The notes under the pieces are model-generated. The model did no database searches. It was not told the origin of the DNA and was given only the letters and a program-made list of their open reading frames with translations. DNA of 64,000 nucleotides, taken from contig NZ_BEWM01000003.1 in the NCBI RefSeq assembly GCF_002723935.1, forward strand, positions 310,001-374,000, read 5' to 3'. Source of the DNA: Gluconobacter cerinus. Lineage in GTDB: Bacteria; Pseudomonadota; Alphaproteobacteria; Acetobacterales; Acetobacteraceae. Within the stretch, counting starts at the first letter, position 1; the number at the start of each line of letters is the position of its first letter. The position numbers and the translations under genes were made by a program. This document shows positions 8,009 through 16,353 of this stretch, piece by piece.

Positions 8009-8967
8009 TCCATTGCCTTGCGAGACGCATGGATGCTTTCGGTGACGCGGATTGCCGCATCGAGCGCTCGGATTCCAGCTTGGGCATCAACCAGCACTGG
8101 TGCACCGTTAAGGCATGATTCAGCAAAAGCTTCGTGCTCTACGGCAAGGTTGTCGTGGTCATGCCAGCTGATGGCTTCGCGTTTGAAGCCTCCAGTTCCC
8201 GGTAGAAAGAGGCCACGTTCTCTGCCAATGAAGCTGAGTTTGCGCTCCATGAAGTCTGCTGACAGGTAGCCTTCCTGTGAGAAAAGTCTCATACGGCGTT
8301 CTGTTTTAAGGGAAATTCTGCTTGCCGTGATTGTGGCGACGCATCCGTTCTCAAAGCGGACCCGCGCGTTCGCGATGTCTTCGTGTTCGCTTGAAACGGC
8401 TGCTCCAATGGCATCGATGTCCGTAATCGGGCTGTCTACAATTGCAAGAACCAGATCCAGGTCATGGATCATCAGGTCCAGAATGACAGACACATCTGTC
8501 CCTCTCGGCTTGAAAGGCGCGATGCGTGTGGCTTCAATGTAAAGCGGCTTATCGATGCGCTCTGTGATTGCCCTGTGCTCTGCGGAGTAGCGCAGCAGAT
8601 GGCCCACCTGAAGAACTTTGCCCGTCCGGGATGCGAGATCCGCCAGATTGCGAGCTTCATCCAAAGTGGCTGCGATCGGCTTCTCAACGAGAACATGGCG
8701 GTCCGCGTTAAGGGCCTCGCTGGCAAGTCGGAAATGATGTTCGGCTGGAGCCGCAATGATCACAGCCTCGACCGAATTCAGCAGAGCCTCGTAAGTTTCT
8801 GCAACGGCACAACGTGCCTCACGCGCGACTGTTGTCGCACGTGCCGGATCAGGGTCGAAAAGCGCCACCAGATTTTCAGCCGGATTTGCGGCTGATTTGA
8901 GGGCGTGAAATCGCCCGAAGTGACCGGCACCGACGATGCCGACCCGAAGCTGTCGCCGAGTGTTCAT
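7972..8967 (-). CDS. Gfo/Idh/MocA family NAD(P)-dependent oxidoreductase, possibly GnnA-like
   Basis: From ATG 8967 the protein is 331 residues and starts right at the Rossmann fold (RVGIVGAGHFGRFHALK). Typical family motifs are present: the cofactor/substrate stretch HVLVEKPIAATLDEA, QVGHLLRYSAEHRA, and LDLMIHDLDLVLAI carrying the conserved HDLD. The family oxidises sugars or sugar nucleotides with a bound NAD(P). The HDLD segment and compact size resemble UDP-N-acetylglucosamine 3-dehydrogenase (GnnA), which works in lipid A synthesis in several Alphaproteobacteria, but no lipid A gene is adjacent, so substrate assignment is inference. An in-frame ATG at 9045 exists, but the extra 26 residues add nothing conserved. 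Confidence 0.8.
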   Translation of the reverse strand: MNTRRQLRVGIVGAGHFGRFHALKSAANPAENLVALFDPDPARATTVAREARCAVAETYEALLNSVEAVIIAAPAEHHFRLASEALNADRHVLVEKPIAATLDEARNLADLASRTGKVLQVGHLLRYSAEHRAITERIDKPLYIEATRIAPFKPRGTDVSVILDLMIHDLDLVLAIVDSPITDIDAIGAAVSSEHEDIANARVRFENGCVATITASRISLKTERRMRLFSQEGYLSADFMERKLSFIGRERGLFLPGTGGFKREAISWHDHDNLAVEHEAFAESCLNGAPVLVDAQAGIRALDAAIRVTESIHASRKAMELSGLIPVADKA

Positions 8968-9115
8968 GGGTGACAGGATTACCAGTCCATCACGGCTTCG
9001 CAAAGCCGTCAGGGGCGGAATGTTGGTGAAAGGTTGCATCGGCATTGCGGAAGCGGCATGGTCCCGCGCAAGAAACTCGAACCGTCCAAACCCGCCGAGG
9101 ACATCTCGACCCGTT

Positions 9116-10660
9116 ATGATGTATTATAGCCGGCTCAGACTGCTGGGCGTCGCAGGCATCTGCCTGATCGGCCTCCTGTTCTGTCTGCCCAATTTCATGC
9201 GTGCCCCCACGCAGTCCCTGCCCTGGCGGCAGATCCACCTTGGCCTTGATCTCCGTGGTGGTTCTTATCTGCTGCTGCAGCTTGACCTGAAGTCCCTGGA
9301 GCATGACCGCCTGCAGTCCTTGCAGGATCAGGCACGTCAGACCCTTCTGGACAAATCTCTTGGTTACCGTGATTTCCAGAAGGATGATCAAACGGCCAGC
9401 CTGAGCTTTGAGCCACGTTCCGATGCGGAGCGCGCTGTTGCCCTGAAGACAATGCAGGATCTTCCTGTCGTTGTGCCTGATGAATTTCATGTCACTGAGG
9501 CCAATGGTCGTATTGTGCTTACGCTTCAGCATGATGCCATGTTGGCGCGTGCCCGGGACGCTGTTGCTCAGTCCATTGAGATCGTTCGCCGCCGTATTGA
9601 TGCCACGGGTGCCATTGATCCAAGCATTGCCCGTGAGGGCGATGACCGGATCGTGGTGGAACTGCCTGGTGTCAGTGATCCAGAGCGGATCAAGACTCTT
9701 CTGGGAACAACTGCCCGTCTGACATTCCGTCTACTGGCGCCAAACCCAAGTGTTGCCAGCCCCGGTTCGGCGATGCTGGAAGACATCAGCACTCATTCTC
9801 AGGTCGCCGTACAGGACCATGTGGATGTTGATGGTACGGATCTGACGAACGCAGGTGCGGTGATCGATCAGCAGAGCGGTGGCTGGGCCGTGACGTTCCA
9901 GCTCAATAGCGCTGGTGCAACAGCTTTTGCCAATACGACCCGCGCCAACGTGGGTAAGCGGTTTGCGATCGTGCTTGATAACAAGGTTATCGAAGCGCCG
10001 AACATTATTAATCCGATTACGGCAGGGAGTGGTCAGATCACAGGTGGCTTTGATGCCCACAGTGCGTCCGATCTCGCGCTTCTGCTGCGTGCTGGTGCTC
10101 TGCCCGCTCCATTGGCTGTTATCGAGCAGCGCACGATTGGTCCGAGCCTTGGCGCTGCGTCCATCCATGCTGGCATTCTTAGCCTTGCGGCCGGATTTGT
10201 TTTGGTCGTGGTGTTCATGGTGCTCTTCTACGGTCGCTTCGGCCTGTATGCGGATATTGCGCTGTTCGCCAACCTGATCCTGATGGTCGCGATCCTGTCT
10301 CTTTTCCAGGCGACGCTGACGCTGCCAGGTATGGCGGGTATGCTGTTGACGCTTGGTATGGCTGTGGATGCCAATATCCTCATCAATGAGCGCATCCGAG
10401 AAGAAGTGAAGCGCGGGCGTGCGCCGCTTCAGGCACTGCAAGCTGGCTTCGAGCGCGCAACCAGCACAATCGTTGACAGTAATGCGACGGCGTTTCTCGC
10501 CCATGTCATGCTGTTCGTGTTCGGCACGGGTCCCGTGCGGAACTTCGCCCTGACGATTACCATCGGCATCGTGACGACCCTCTTCACGACCCTGCTGCTG
10601 TCACGCTTCCTTGTCGTGCGGTGGTATGCCCTTGCCCGTCCTAAAGAACTGCCGGTCTGA
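9116..10660 (+). CDS. secD: Protein translocase subunit SecD
   Basis: About 514 residues from the paired ATG codons at 9116/9119. The frame is open 60 codons further upstream, but the protein-like sequence begins here with MYYSRLRLLGVAGICLIGLL, the first membrane helix. It contains the SecD P1 head motif LGLDLRGGSYLLLQ, a repeat of the head region around IEIVRRRIDATGAIDPSI, and the SecD/SecF membrane domain with GMAVDANILINERIREE in transmembrane helix 4/5. SecDF uses the proton motive force to complete export through SecYEG. secF follows after 5 nt, so the two form an operon. The gene is divergent from the oxidoreductase gene. Confidence 0.93.
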   Translation: MMYYSRLRLLGVAGICLIGLLFCLPNFMRAPTQSLPWRQIHLGLDLRGGSYLLLQLDLKSLEHDRLQSLQDQARQTLLDKSLGYRDFQKDDQTASLSFEPRSDAERAVALKTMQDLPVVVPDEFHVTEANGRIVLTLQHDAMLARARDAVAQSIEIVRRRIDATGAIDPSIAREGDDRIVVELPGVSDPERIKTLLGTTARLTFRLLAPNPSVASPGSAMLEDISTHSQVAVQDHVDVDGTDLTNAGAVIDQQSGGWAVTFQLNSAGATAFANTTRANVGKRFAIVLDNKVIEAPNIINPITAGSGQITGGFDAHSASDLALLLRAGALPAPLAVIEQRTIGPSLGAASIHAGILSLAAGFVLVVVFMVLFYGRFGLYADIALFANLILMVAILSLFQATLTLPGMAGMLLTLGMAVDANILINERIREEVKRGRAPLQALQAGFERATSTIVDSNATAFLAHVMLFVFGTGPVRNFALTITIGIVTTLFTTLLLSRFLVVRWYALARPKELPV

Positions 10661-10665
10661 ACGTC

Positions 10666-11610
10666 ATGCTGTCACGTCCCCTTCTCCGTTTTGTCCGTGA
10701 CGATCGGCGCATCAACTTCATGCGCGGCCGTCATATGGGGCTTATCGTTTCGGCGGTTCTCTCCATTGCTTCTGTCATCCTGTTTTTCGAGCCGGGCCTG
10801 AAACTCGGCCTCGATTTCCGGGGTGGTATCATCGTCGAAGCCCAGACGCCGGGAGCCGCAGATTTTGGCAAGCTGCGCTCTGCTTTGGAAAAGGCAGACA
10901 TTCATCCGGATGCTGTTCAGGCCTTCGGTTCTCCGCGGGATGTCCGCATCTCAATCAATGCGCCGGAAGGTGCGGATCGTGAAGCGCAGACACAGAAGCT
11001 CGTCGATGGCGTAAAGACCGCCATCTCAGCGGCCGAACCCGGTACGCAGGTTCTGCGGGCTGATGCTGTCGGTGCGTCGGTATCTTCCGAGCTTTTCCGT
11101 GATGGCCTGTTGGCACTCGGTTTCAGTCTGGCCATGATTCTGGCTTACATCTGGATCCGCTTTGAGCGTGAGTTCGCCATTAGTGCTGTGGTGACACTTA
11201 TTCTGGATCTGACGAAAACCGTGGGCTTCCTCGCCATTACGCGTTTTGAGTTTGATCTGGTGATGGTTGCCGCATTGCTGACGATCCTCGGATATTCCAC
11301 CAATGACAAGGTGGTTGTTTATGATCGTATCCGTGAGAATCTTCGCAAATACCGTACGATGCCGCTGCGGGAGCTTCTGGATCTCTCCATTAATGAGACC
11401 CTGAATCGTACGCTCGGCACCTCCATGACCGTCTTTCTGGCGGCCCTGCCGCTGGCTTTGTTTGGTGGCAGCACGCTGACCGGGTTCGCAACGGTCATGC
11501 TGTTCGGTATCGTTGTTGGTACATCGTCTTCCATCTTCATCGCTGCTCCCCTGCTGCTTTTGATGGGTGAAAAGCGACTTCGGAAAACTCCTTCCTCCGA
11601 TACGGAATGA
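10666..11610 (+). CDS. secF: Protein translocase subunit SecF
   Basis: A 314-residue membrane protein with the SecF start LKLGLDFRGGIIVEAQ after a first membrane helix and the SecF signature ILGYSTNDKVVVYDRIREN in the membrane domain. Six membrane segments can be counted. It is 5 nt downstream of secD and is closed by a strong terminator, so it ends the operon. It works with SecD and possibly YajC in the inner membrane. Length is normal for the family. Confidence 0.93.
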   Translation: MLSRPLLRFVRDDRRINFMRGRHMGLIVSAVLSIASVILFFEPGLKLGLDFRGGIIVEAQTPGAADFGKLRSALEKADIHPDAVQAFGSPRDVRISINAPEGADREAQTQKLVDGVKTAISAAEPGTQVLRADAVGASVSSELFRDGLLALGFSLAMILAYIWIRFEREFAISAVVTLILDLTKTVGFLAITRFEFDLVMVAALLTILGYSTNDKVVVYDRIRENLRKYRTMPLRELLDLSINETLNRTLGTSMTVFLAALPLALFGGSTLTGFATVMLFGIVVGTSSSIFIAAPLLLLMGEKRLRKTPSSDTE

Positions 11611-11631
11611 TGCTCTGAAGACTTTATCATG

Positions 11632-11670
11632 CACAAAAAAACCGGCTCAGTTAGAGCCGGTTTTTTTGTG
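11632..11670. terminator. Bidirectional rho-independent terminator
   Basis: A perfect 17-bp stem (11632-11648 with 11654-11670) around the loop AGTTA, with seven A before and seven T after the GC core CCGGCTC. It serves secF on the forward strand and the lipoprotein gene on the reverse strand. Confidence 0.92.
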
Positions 11671-11686
11671 CCGTGAGGCGGAATGT

Positions 11687-12019
11687 CTAGCTATCGAAGC
11701 TGGTCAGAAATGCTGCGATTGCGGCGTCTGCCTGACTATTTTTCGATGATGTCTGAAGTCTTGTAGCGTTCAGAACTGCTTTTTGAGCATCATGGTCGAG
11801 GCTTATGAGCTTTTGAACATTCTGAGGGGTAACTTTTCCCCTCATTAACGCCCCTCGTGCCATGCCGTGAGCAATCAGATACGCATAAAGTCTGGCATTC
11901 GGAGATGGGGGCACGCCTTCGAAAGGACGTGCCACGCATCCACAGAGCAGGCTCCCCACCAAAACAAAACCTGTCAGTTTGCGGGTGAAGGTTGCTCCGA
12001 AAGGAGCCTGCCGTGACAT
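11687..12019 (-). CDS. Small putative lipoprotein, translationally coupled to mscL
   Basis: A 110-residue protein with a basic N-terminus, a hydrophobic stretch LTGFVLVGSLLCGC and a cysteine that fits a loose lipobox, followed by a short helical domain without recognised family. Its ATG overlaps the mscL stop codon in an ATGA junction, so the two are probably translated together. This suggests an envelope role linked with osmotic stress, which is inference. The gene ends at a shared terminator with secF. Confidence 0.6.
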   Translation of the reverse strand: MSRQAPFGATFTRKLTGFVLVGSLLCGCVARPFEGVPPSPNARLYAYLIAHGMARGALMRGKVTPQNVQKLISLDHDAQKAVLNATRLQTSSKNSQADAAIAAFLTSFDS

Positions 12020-12477
12020 CAGGAAGCCTTGGTGGCCAGAATGTCGCGGATCTCTGTCAGGAGAACTTCTTCCTTGGTTGGTGCTGGCGGCGCTGCTGGT
12101 GCAGCTTCTTCCTTGCGGTGAAGCTTGCCGATGAGGCGCACAACCCAGAAAATGAAGAATGCCACGATCAGGAACTGAATGACAGCATTCAGGAAAACAC
12201 CAAGATTGACGGTAACCGCACCGGCCTTCTGTGCTTCTGCAAGGGTATCCTTGACCGGGCCCTTCAGGGTGATGAAGAGGTTAGAGAAATCCACACCACC
12301 TGTCAGGAGGCCGATGAAAGGCGTCAGGACGTCTTTGACGGCGCTGTTCACAATTGTGGTGAAGGCCGCACCGATGATGACACCGACGGCGAGATCCAGC
12401 ACGTTTCCGCGCATAATGAATTTCTGGAAGTCGCTCAGCCAGCCCGGAGTATGCAGGGCATGTTTCGTTTCGCTCAT
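12019..12477 (-). CDS. mscL: Large-conductance mechanosensitive channel MscL
   Basis: A 152-residue channel from ATG 12477, preceded by AGAGG 8 nt upstream. The cytoplasmic N-terminal helix and first pore helix read [20 protein letters not shown], a near-canonical MscL sequence, followed by [20 protein letters not shown]. The second membrane helix is [18 protein letters not shown], then an Ala/Pro-rich linker and a C-terminal helix [17 protein letters not shown]. MscL opens as a pentamer at near-lytic membrane tension. A longer in-frame start at 12567 adds 30 residues that are not family-like. Confidence 0.95.
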   Translation of the reverse strand: MSETKHALHTPGWLSDFQKFIMRGNVLDLAVGVIIGAAFTTIVNSAVKDVLTPFIGLLTGGVDFSNLFITLKGPVKDTLAEAQKAGAVTVNLGVFLNAVIQFLIVAFFIFWVVRLIGKLHRKEEAAPAAPPAPTKEEVLLTEIRDILATKAS

Positions 12478-12628
12478 ATTTCGAACCTCTCTTGGGGGAA
12501 CCCGCATCACTGCGGTTGCAGGCCGGAAAAGCGCTACCTGCATCGCCCAAGGGATAAACGGACTCATGCGATCCCGTAAAGTGTACTTTCATCCTTGAGC
12601 GGTTTCCGTTATACGCGCCTCATGATTC

Positions 12629-12654
12629 GCTCCGGTCGGTATCGGAGCTTTTTT
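12629..12654 (+). terminator. Terminator-like hairpin in the rpmE leader
   Basis: GCTCCG (12629-12634), an 8-nt loop, CGGAGC (12643-12648) and six T. It points toward rpmE and ends 18 nt before its ATG. No promoter fits between hairpin and gene, so transcription must cross it. It may be an attenuator or a ribosomal-protein leader element; alternatively it only ends a short upstream RNA. Confidence 0.5.
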
Positions 12655-12671
12655 CCTGGAGTAGAGAATTC

Positions 12672-12896
12672 ATGAAATCCGGCATTCATCCCGACTACCA
12701 CGAAATCAACGTCATCATGACCGATGGCACCGAGTACAAGACCCGCTCCTGCTATGGTCAGCCTGGTGCTACGCTGCGTCTCGACGTTGATCCGAAGTCC
12801 CATCCGGCCTGGACTGGCGTGCAGCGTATGCTCGACACAGGAGGCCAGGTTGCCAAGTTCAACAAGCGCTTCGCTGGTATCGGTACCCGCAAGTAA
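12672..12896 (+). CDS. rpmE: 50S ribosomal protein L31
   Basis: A 74-residue protein beginning [22 protein letters not shown], the standard L31 start. It ends in the conserved [21 protein letters not shown] segment. Of the zinc-ligand cysteines of C+ L31 only Cys27 in RSCYGQ remains, so this is probably a zinc-independent form. Ribosome binding site CTGGAG lies about 10 nt upstream. It stands alone with a hairpin leader. Confidence 0.95.
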   Translation: MKSGIHPDYHEINVIMTDGTEYKTRSCYGQPGATLRLDVDPKSHPAWTGVQRMLDTGGQVAKFNKRFAGIGTRK

Positions 12897-12920
12897 GCTT
12901 GTCTGCCTCCACGCTCCCCT

Positions 12921-12949
12921 CTTGAAGGGGCGCAGGACAGGTACCATCT
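12921..12949 (+). promoter_or_regulatory. Sigma-32 (RpoH)-like heat shock promoter of hsp20
   Basis: CTTGAAG at 12921-12927, 14 nt spacer, TACCATCT at 12942-12949. The known RpoH pattern is CTTGAAA, 11-16 nt, CCCCATNT. It predicts a transcript starting near 12956 with a leader of about 95 nt before the small heat shock gene. Confidence 0.65.
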
Positions 12950-12960
12950 GGAATATCGGT

Positions 12961-13050
12961 CATGATGCCTTCGGGGTCATGGCCGGTAAACCAAGAGCAG
13001 TCTGCCAATTGGGGATTGCATCAGATGAACCCTGCCTTGAGGAGGTTTTC
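12961..13050 (+). promoter_or_regulatory. Probable ROSE-like RNA thermometer in the hsp20 leader
   Basis: A first hairpin at 12961-12981 pairs CATGA with TCATG and closes on a UUCG tetraloop. A second at 13031-13045 pairs CCTGCC with the ribosome binding site GGAGG across the loop TTGA, leaving one bulged G opposite the site. A bulged G opposite the Shine-Dalgarno sequence is the hallmark of ROSE thermometers, which control hsp20 genes in Alphaproteobacteria. Melting at heat shock temperature would free the site for translation. Confidence 0.55.
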
Positions 13051-13533
13051 ATGACATACGATTTTACGCCGCTGTTTCGCAGCGCAATTGGCTTTGATCG
13101 CCTTGCCCGTATGGCTGGCAACGCTGCCAATGCTCAGGCTATGCCGAGCTACCCCCCCTACAATATCGAAAAAACTGCCGAGACAGACTACGCCCTGACC
13201 ATGGCTCTTGCCGGTTTTGGCCCCGATGATGTCGAGGTTCTCCAGGAAGACAATACGCTCGTCATTCGTGGCAGCGTTCCCGAAAATACCCGGGATCGTG
13301 AGTGGCTTCATCGCGGTATTGCGACGAGAGCTTTTGAGCGGCGCTTCGTGCTTGCCGATCACACAGAAATTGATCAGGCCGAGCTTCAGAATGGTCTGTT
13401 GACCATCGTAGTGCGGCAGGTTGTTCCTGAAGCTGTCCGGCCGCGCCGTATTCCGATTGTTACAGGGAATGGTGTTCCTGGTCATCAGAACGTAGCGGCA
13501 TCCACATACGCTGGCACGCAGCACGCTGCATGA
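13051..13533 (+). CDS. hsp20: Small heat shock protein, Hsp20/alpha-crystallin family
   Basis: A 160-residue chaperone from ATG 13051 with GAGGAGG 7 nt upstream. The N-terminal arm is MTYDFTPLFRSAIGFDRLARM. The alpha-crystallin domain runs from about 35 (YPPYNIEKTAETDYALTMAL) to about 130, with the conserved strands DNTLVIRGSVP and AFERRFVLADHTEIDQAELQ and the family signature NGLLTIVV. The C-terminal extension carries RRIPIV, an IxI-type tail motif that docks dimers into oligomers. It holds unfolding proteins for refolding by DnaK. Its promoter and leader indicate transcriptional and translational heat control. Confidence 0.93.
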   Translation: MTYDFTPLFRSAIGFDRLARMAGNAANAQAMPSYPPYNIEKTAETDYALTMALAGFGPDDVEVLQEDNTLVIRGSVPENTRDREWLHRGIATRAFERRFVLADHTEIDQAELQNGLLTIVVRQVVPEAVRPRRIPIVTGNGVPGHQNVAASTYAGTQHAA

Positions 13534-13743
13534 CGGAGGATCGGCAGGGCGGTTTTTGGATTTGCCCTGCCGTTTCGACCTTGACCAGATGTGTGATGGT
13601 GCCCCATACCGTTTCTCATTATCGCCGTGCATCCAGCAGGTGCCGCGATCATATCCCGAGCGGCCTTTCGTTCCTCTCCGGGTACGCCAATCGGTGCCTG
13701 CGCTCTCGCCGGCCCCTTAGCGCCCCAAAAGGAACGCACTGAC

Positions 13744-14328
13744 ATGACCCTGCCTTTGATGCCCAAGGCCACGGCCGTCTGGCTAATCGAGAAAACCGGC
13801 CTGACCTTTACTCAAATTGCTGAATTCTGTGGCATGCATCCGCTTGAAGTTCAGGCAATTGCTGATGGTGAAGTTGCAGCCGGAATCAACGGTTACGATC
13901 CCGTCAAAAATCATCAGCTGTCTGACGCCGAGATCAAGCGCTGCGAAGCGAACCCGGACTCCAAGCTGAAGATCCTGTCATCTGGCAGTCCGGTGAAGCG
14001 TCGCGCCAAGGGCGCGCGTTATACGCCTGTTGCAAAGCGCAATGACCGCCCTGACGCCATTGCGTTTGTTCTTCGTCAGTTCCCGCATCTGACGGAAGCT
14101 CAGATCGTAAAGCTGCTGGGCACGACGAAGGACACCATCATTAAGGTGCGTGACCGCCAGCATTGGAACAGCGCCAATATCAAGCCGCGCGATCCCGTCA
14201 TTCTCGGTCTTTGCACCCAGATGGATCTGAACGCAGCGGTCTCAGCCGCCAACGACCGTCTTGCCCGTGAAGGTCAGACGCTTCCTGTGGTGAGTGCTTA
14301 CGACGCTCATGAAGACAGCGCTCACTGA
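13744..14328 (+). CDS. trcR: DUF1013 family regulator, TrcR-like
   Basis: A 194-residue cytoplasmic protein matching the DUF1013 family, whose named member is the cell cycle transcriptional regulator TrcR of Alphaproteobacteria. An N-terminal helix-turn-helix-like part (VWLIEKTGLTFTQIAEFCGMHPLEVQAIADGE) is followed by a conserved block ending YDPVKNHQLSDAEI. A second such part is PDAIAFVLRQFPHLTEAQIVKLLGTTKDTIIKVRDR. Both look DNA-binding. The chosen ATG 13744 follows a stop-free but non-conserved upstream stretch. The gene is closed by its own terminator. Confidence 0.82.
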   Translation: MTLPLMPKATAVWLIEKTGLTFTQIAEFCGMHPLEVQAIADGEVAAGINGYDPVKNHQLSDAEIKRCEANPDSKLKILSSGSPVKRRAKGARYTPVAKRNDRPDAIAFVLRQFPHLTEAQIVKLLGTTKDTIIKVRDRQHWNSANIKPRDPVILGLCTQMDLNAAVSAANDRLAREGQTLPVVSAYDAHEDSAH

Positions 14329-14337
14329 GCTGAGATC

Positions 14338-14374
14338 AAGGATGTAGCTTTTCACGAAGCTGCATCCTTTTTTT
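14338..14374 (+). terminator. Rho-independent terminator after the TrcR-like gene
   Basis: The stem AAGGATGTAGCTT pairs with AAGCTGCATCCTT (one G-U pair) around a short loop and is followed by a run of T interrupted by one A. It closes the trcR-like gene and precedes the DUF465-purEK operon. Confidence 0.85.
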
Positions 14375-14489
14375 ATTGGTGCGGGCCTGACTGGTTTAGG
14401 CCGCCTCAGCCGTGATATGGATTCATGACGATGGACGGAATGAATTCTGTTCGTCATCATGCCGTGACAGAGTTCCGGGACCGATAGCA

Positions 14490-14690
14490 ATGATGACCGA
14501 TAACAATGCCATGCTCCGCCGCCTCCACGAACTCCGGAGCGAGCATCGCGATCTTGATACGGTTATTGAGCGCCTGGTGGACCATCCCCTCAATCAGCTC
14601 CAGATCCTGCGCCTTAAAAAGCGCAAGCTGCAGCTAAAAGACGAGATTTCCTGGATCGAGACCCGTCTGATTCCGGATAACATTGCCTGA
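14490..14690 (+). CDS. DUF465 (YdcH/SlyX-like) small coiled-coil protein
   Basis: A 66-residue protein starting at ATG 14490 (or the adjacent ATG 14493). It is almost entirely one helical hairpin: [20 protein letters not shown], a short loop, then [18 protein letters not shown], which is the DUF465 pattern with the [13 protein letters not shown] signature. Its stop overlaps the purE start by one base (TGATG), so it is coupled to the purine operon. The function of the family is not known. Confidence 0.78.
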   Translation: MMTDNNAMLRRLHELRSEHRDLDTVIERLVDHPLNQLQILRLKKRKLQLKDEISWIETRLIPDNIA

Positions 14691-15214
14691 TGAGCCAGAT
14701 TCTTTCTCCGAGCGAGACCATTCAAGCAGAAGACGCTGTGCGCGTTGGTGTCATTATGGGGAGCCAGTCTGACTGGGAAACCATGCGGCATGCCTGTGAC
14801 ATTCTGGACGAACTGGGCATTGCCCATGAACGTCGGATTGTCTCTGCGCACCGGACGCCAGATCGTCTTGCGGACTATGCGCGTACGGCCCGCAGTCGTG
14901 GATTGCATGTCGTTATCGCTGGCGCGGGTGGTGCTGCCCATTTGCCCGGCATGTGCGCGGCGTGGACGTCCCTTCCCGTTCTTGGTGTTCCGGTGGAAAG
15001 TCATGCCCTGAAGGGACAGGATAGCCTGCTGTCCATCGTTCAGATGCCAGGTGGCGTGCCTGTTGGAACGCTGGCGATTGGCAAGGCTGGGGCCAAGAAT
15101 GCTGGCCTGTTGGCGGCTTCCATTCTCTCTTTGGCCGATCCGGAGCTGGCTGCACGTCTTGATGCGTGGCGCGGTACTCAGACGGCAGCTGTTGCGGACA
15201 TTCCTGTCGAATGA
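14690..15214 (+). CDS. purE: N5-carboxyaminoimidazole ribonucleotide mutase PurE
   Basis: A 174-residue class I PurE. It has the nucleotide-binding start [21 protein letters not shown], the active-site motif [10 protein letters not shown] with its catalytic His, and [11 protein letters not shown]. It converts N5-CAIR to CAIR in purine synthesis. Its stop overlaps the purK start as ATGA, so purE and purK form one operon with the small gene before them. Confidence 0.95.
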   Translation: MSQILSPSETIQAEDAVRVGVIMGSQSDWETMRHACDILDELGIAHERRIVSAHRTPDRLADYARTARSRGLHVVIAGAGGAAHLPGMCAAWTSLPVLGVPVESHALKGQDSLLSIVQMPGGVPVGTLAIGKAGAKNAGLLAASILSLADPELAARLDAWRGTQTAAVADIPVE

Positions 15215-16341
15215 CGGCTCAGAATAATCAGGTTTTTGCACCTGGAAGTACAATCGGGATTATTGGTGGCGGCCAGTTGGGACGCATGTCAGCAATGGCT
15301 GCGGCCAAGCTTGGTTATCGTGTTCATATCCTGAATCCGGCAGCCACGAGCCCGGCTATTGAAGTTTCAGCCTCCGCGACGGTCGGATTTTACGATGATC
15401 CCGTAGCGCTGGAAGATTTTGCTTCTCGCTGTGACGTTGTGACGTTCGAGTTCGAGAATATCAGCGTCGAGGGGCTGTCACTGCTCGAAAAACGTCGCCC
15501 CGTCCGTCCAGGTGGCGAGATCCTCAGGATCAGTCAGGATCGTGTTCTGGAAAAGACCCGGCTGGCTCAGGCTGGGGTGGAGCTTGCCCCGTGGAAAGAA
15601 GTATCCGGACCGGCTGATCTTTCTGCTGTGGGAGAGCTGGGTTTCCCTCTCATCCTGAAGACAACCCGTTTTGGTTATGACGGGAAAGGACAGTTTCGGG
15701 TTGAGAATGCGGAAGCTCTCTCGGCTTTGACGGATCTGCCGTATCCGCTTGTTGCGGAAAAGATGATCGACTTTCAGCGTGAGCTGAGCGTGATGGTTGT
15801 TCGCGGAAGTGACGGAACGGTACGGTGTTTCGACGCGGTGGAAAATCGCCATCGTGACGGCATTCTGGACATCACCCTTGCTCCCGCGCGCGTCATGCCA
15901 GAGGTTGCAGAACGCGCTCAGGCCATTGCAATGCGTATTGCGACAGATCTTGGGCTGGTTGGCATCATGGGGGTGGAGATGTTCCATGCCGCTGATGGTC
16001 AGTTACTGGTCAATGAAATTGCTCCCCGGCCCCACAATTCAGGGCACTGGACGATGGACGCCTGTCTGATCGACCAGTTTGAAATGCATATTCGGGCTGT
16101 AGCGGGGCTGCCCCTTCCACCCGCGCGCCGTCATTCGGACGCTGTCATGCATAATCTTGTCGGGCCGGAAGATATGGCGCGGGTTCCTGCCATACTGGCC
16201 ACGGACGGTGCATCACTGCATCTCTACGGCAAGCACGAGGCGCGTCCGGGCCGGAAGATGGGGCACGTCAACACGCTCTTTCCGCGGGGTGCATTGCCGG
16301 GAGAACTGGCCCTTGAAGGTTTACTGCCTCCGCGGGGCTGA
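15211..16341 (+). CDS. purK: 5-(carboxyamino)imidazole ribonucleotide synthase PurK
   Basis: A 376-residue ATP-grasp enzyme from ATG 15211. The N-terminal domain begins [22 protein letters not shown]. The ATP-grasp part has [12 protein letters not shown], the [21 protein letters not shown] metal and AIR-site segment and a C-terminal [15 protein letters not shown]. It uses ATP and bicarbonate to carboxylate AIR to N5-CAIR, the PurE substrate. The start overlaps the purE stop, so the longer frame from 15166 was rejected. The gene ends just before the convergent radC. Confidence 0.95.
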   Translation: MTAQNNQVFAPGSTIGIIGGGQLGRMSAMAAAKLGYRVHILNPAATSPAIEVSASATVGFYDDPVALEDFASRCDVVTFEFENISVEGLSLLEKRRPVRPGGEILRISQDRVLEKTRLAQAGVELAPWKEVSGPADLSAVGELGFPLILKTTRFGYDGKGQFRVENAEALSALTDLPYPLVAEKMIDFQRELSVMVVRGSDGTVRCFDAVENRHRDGILDITLAPARVMPEVAERAQAIAMRIATDLGLVGIMGVEMFHAADGQLLVNEIAPRPHNSGHWTMDACLIDQFEMHIRAVAGLPLPPARRHSDAVMHNLVGPEDMARVPAILATDGASLHLYGKHEARPGRKMGHVNTLFPRGALPGELALEGLLPPRG

Positions 16342-16353
16342 GAGTGGCTTGTG

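Noticed and set aside
8936-9115. 60-codon N-terminal extension of SecD
   Set aside because: The extension overlaps the start of the divergent oxidoreductase gene and has no SecD-like sequence; the first membrane helix begins after ATG 9116/9119.
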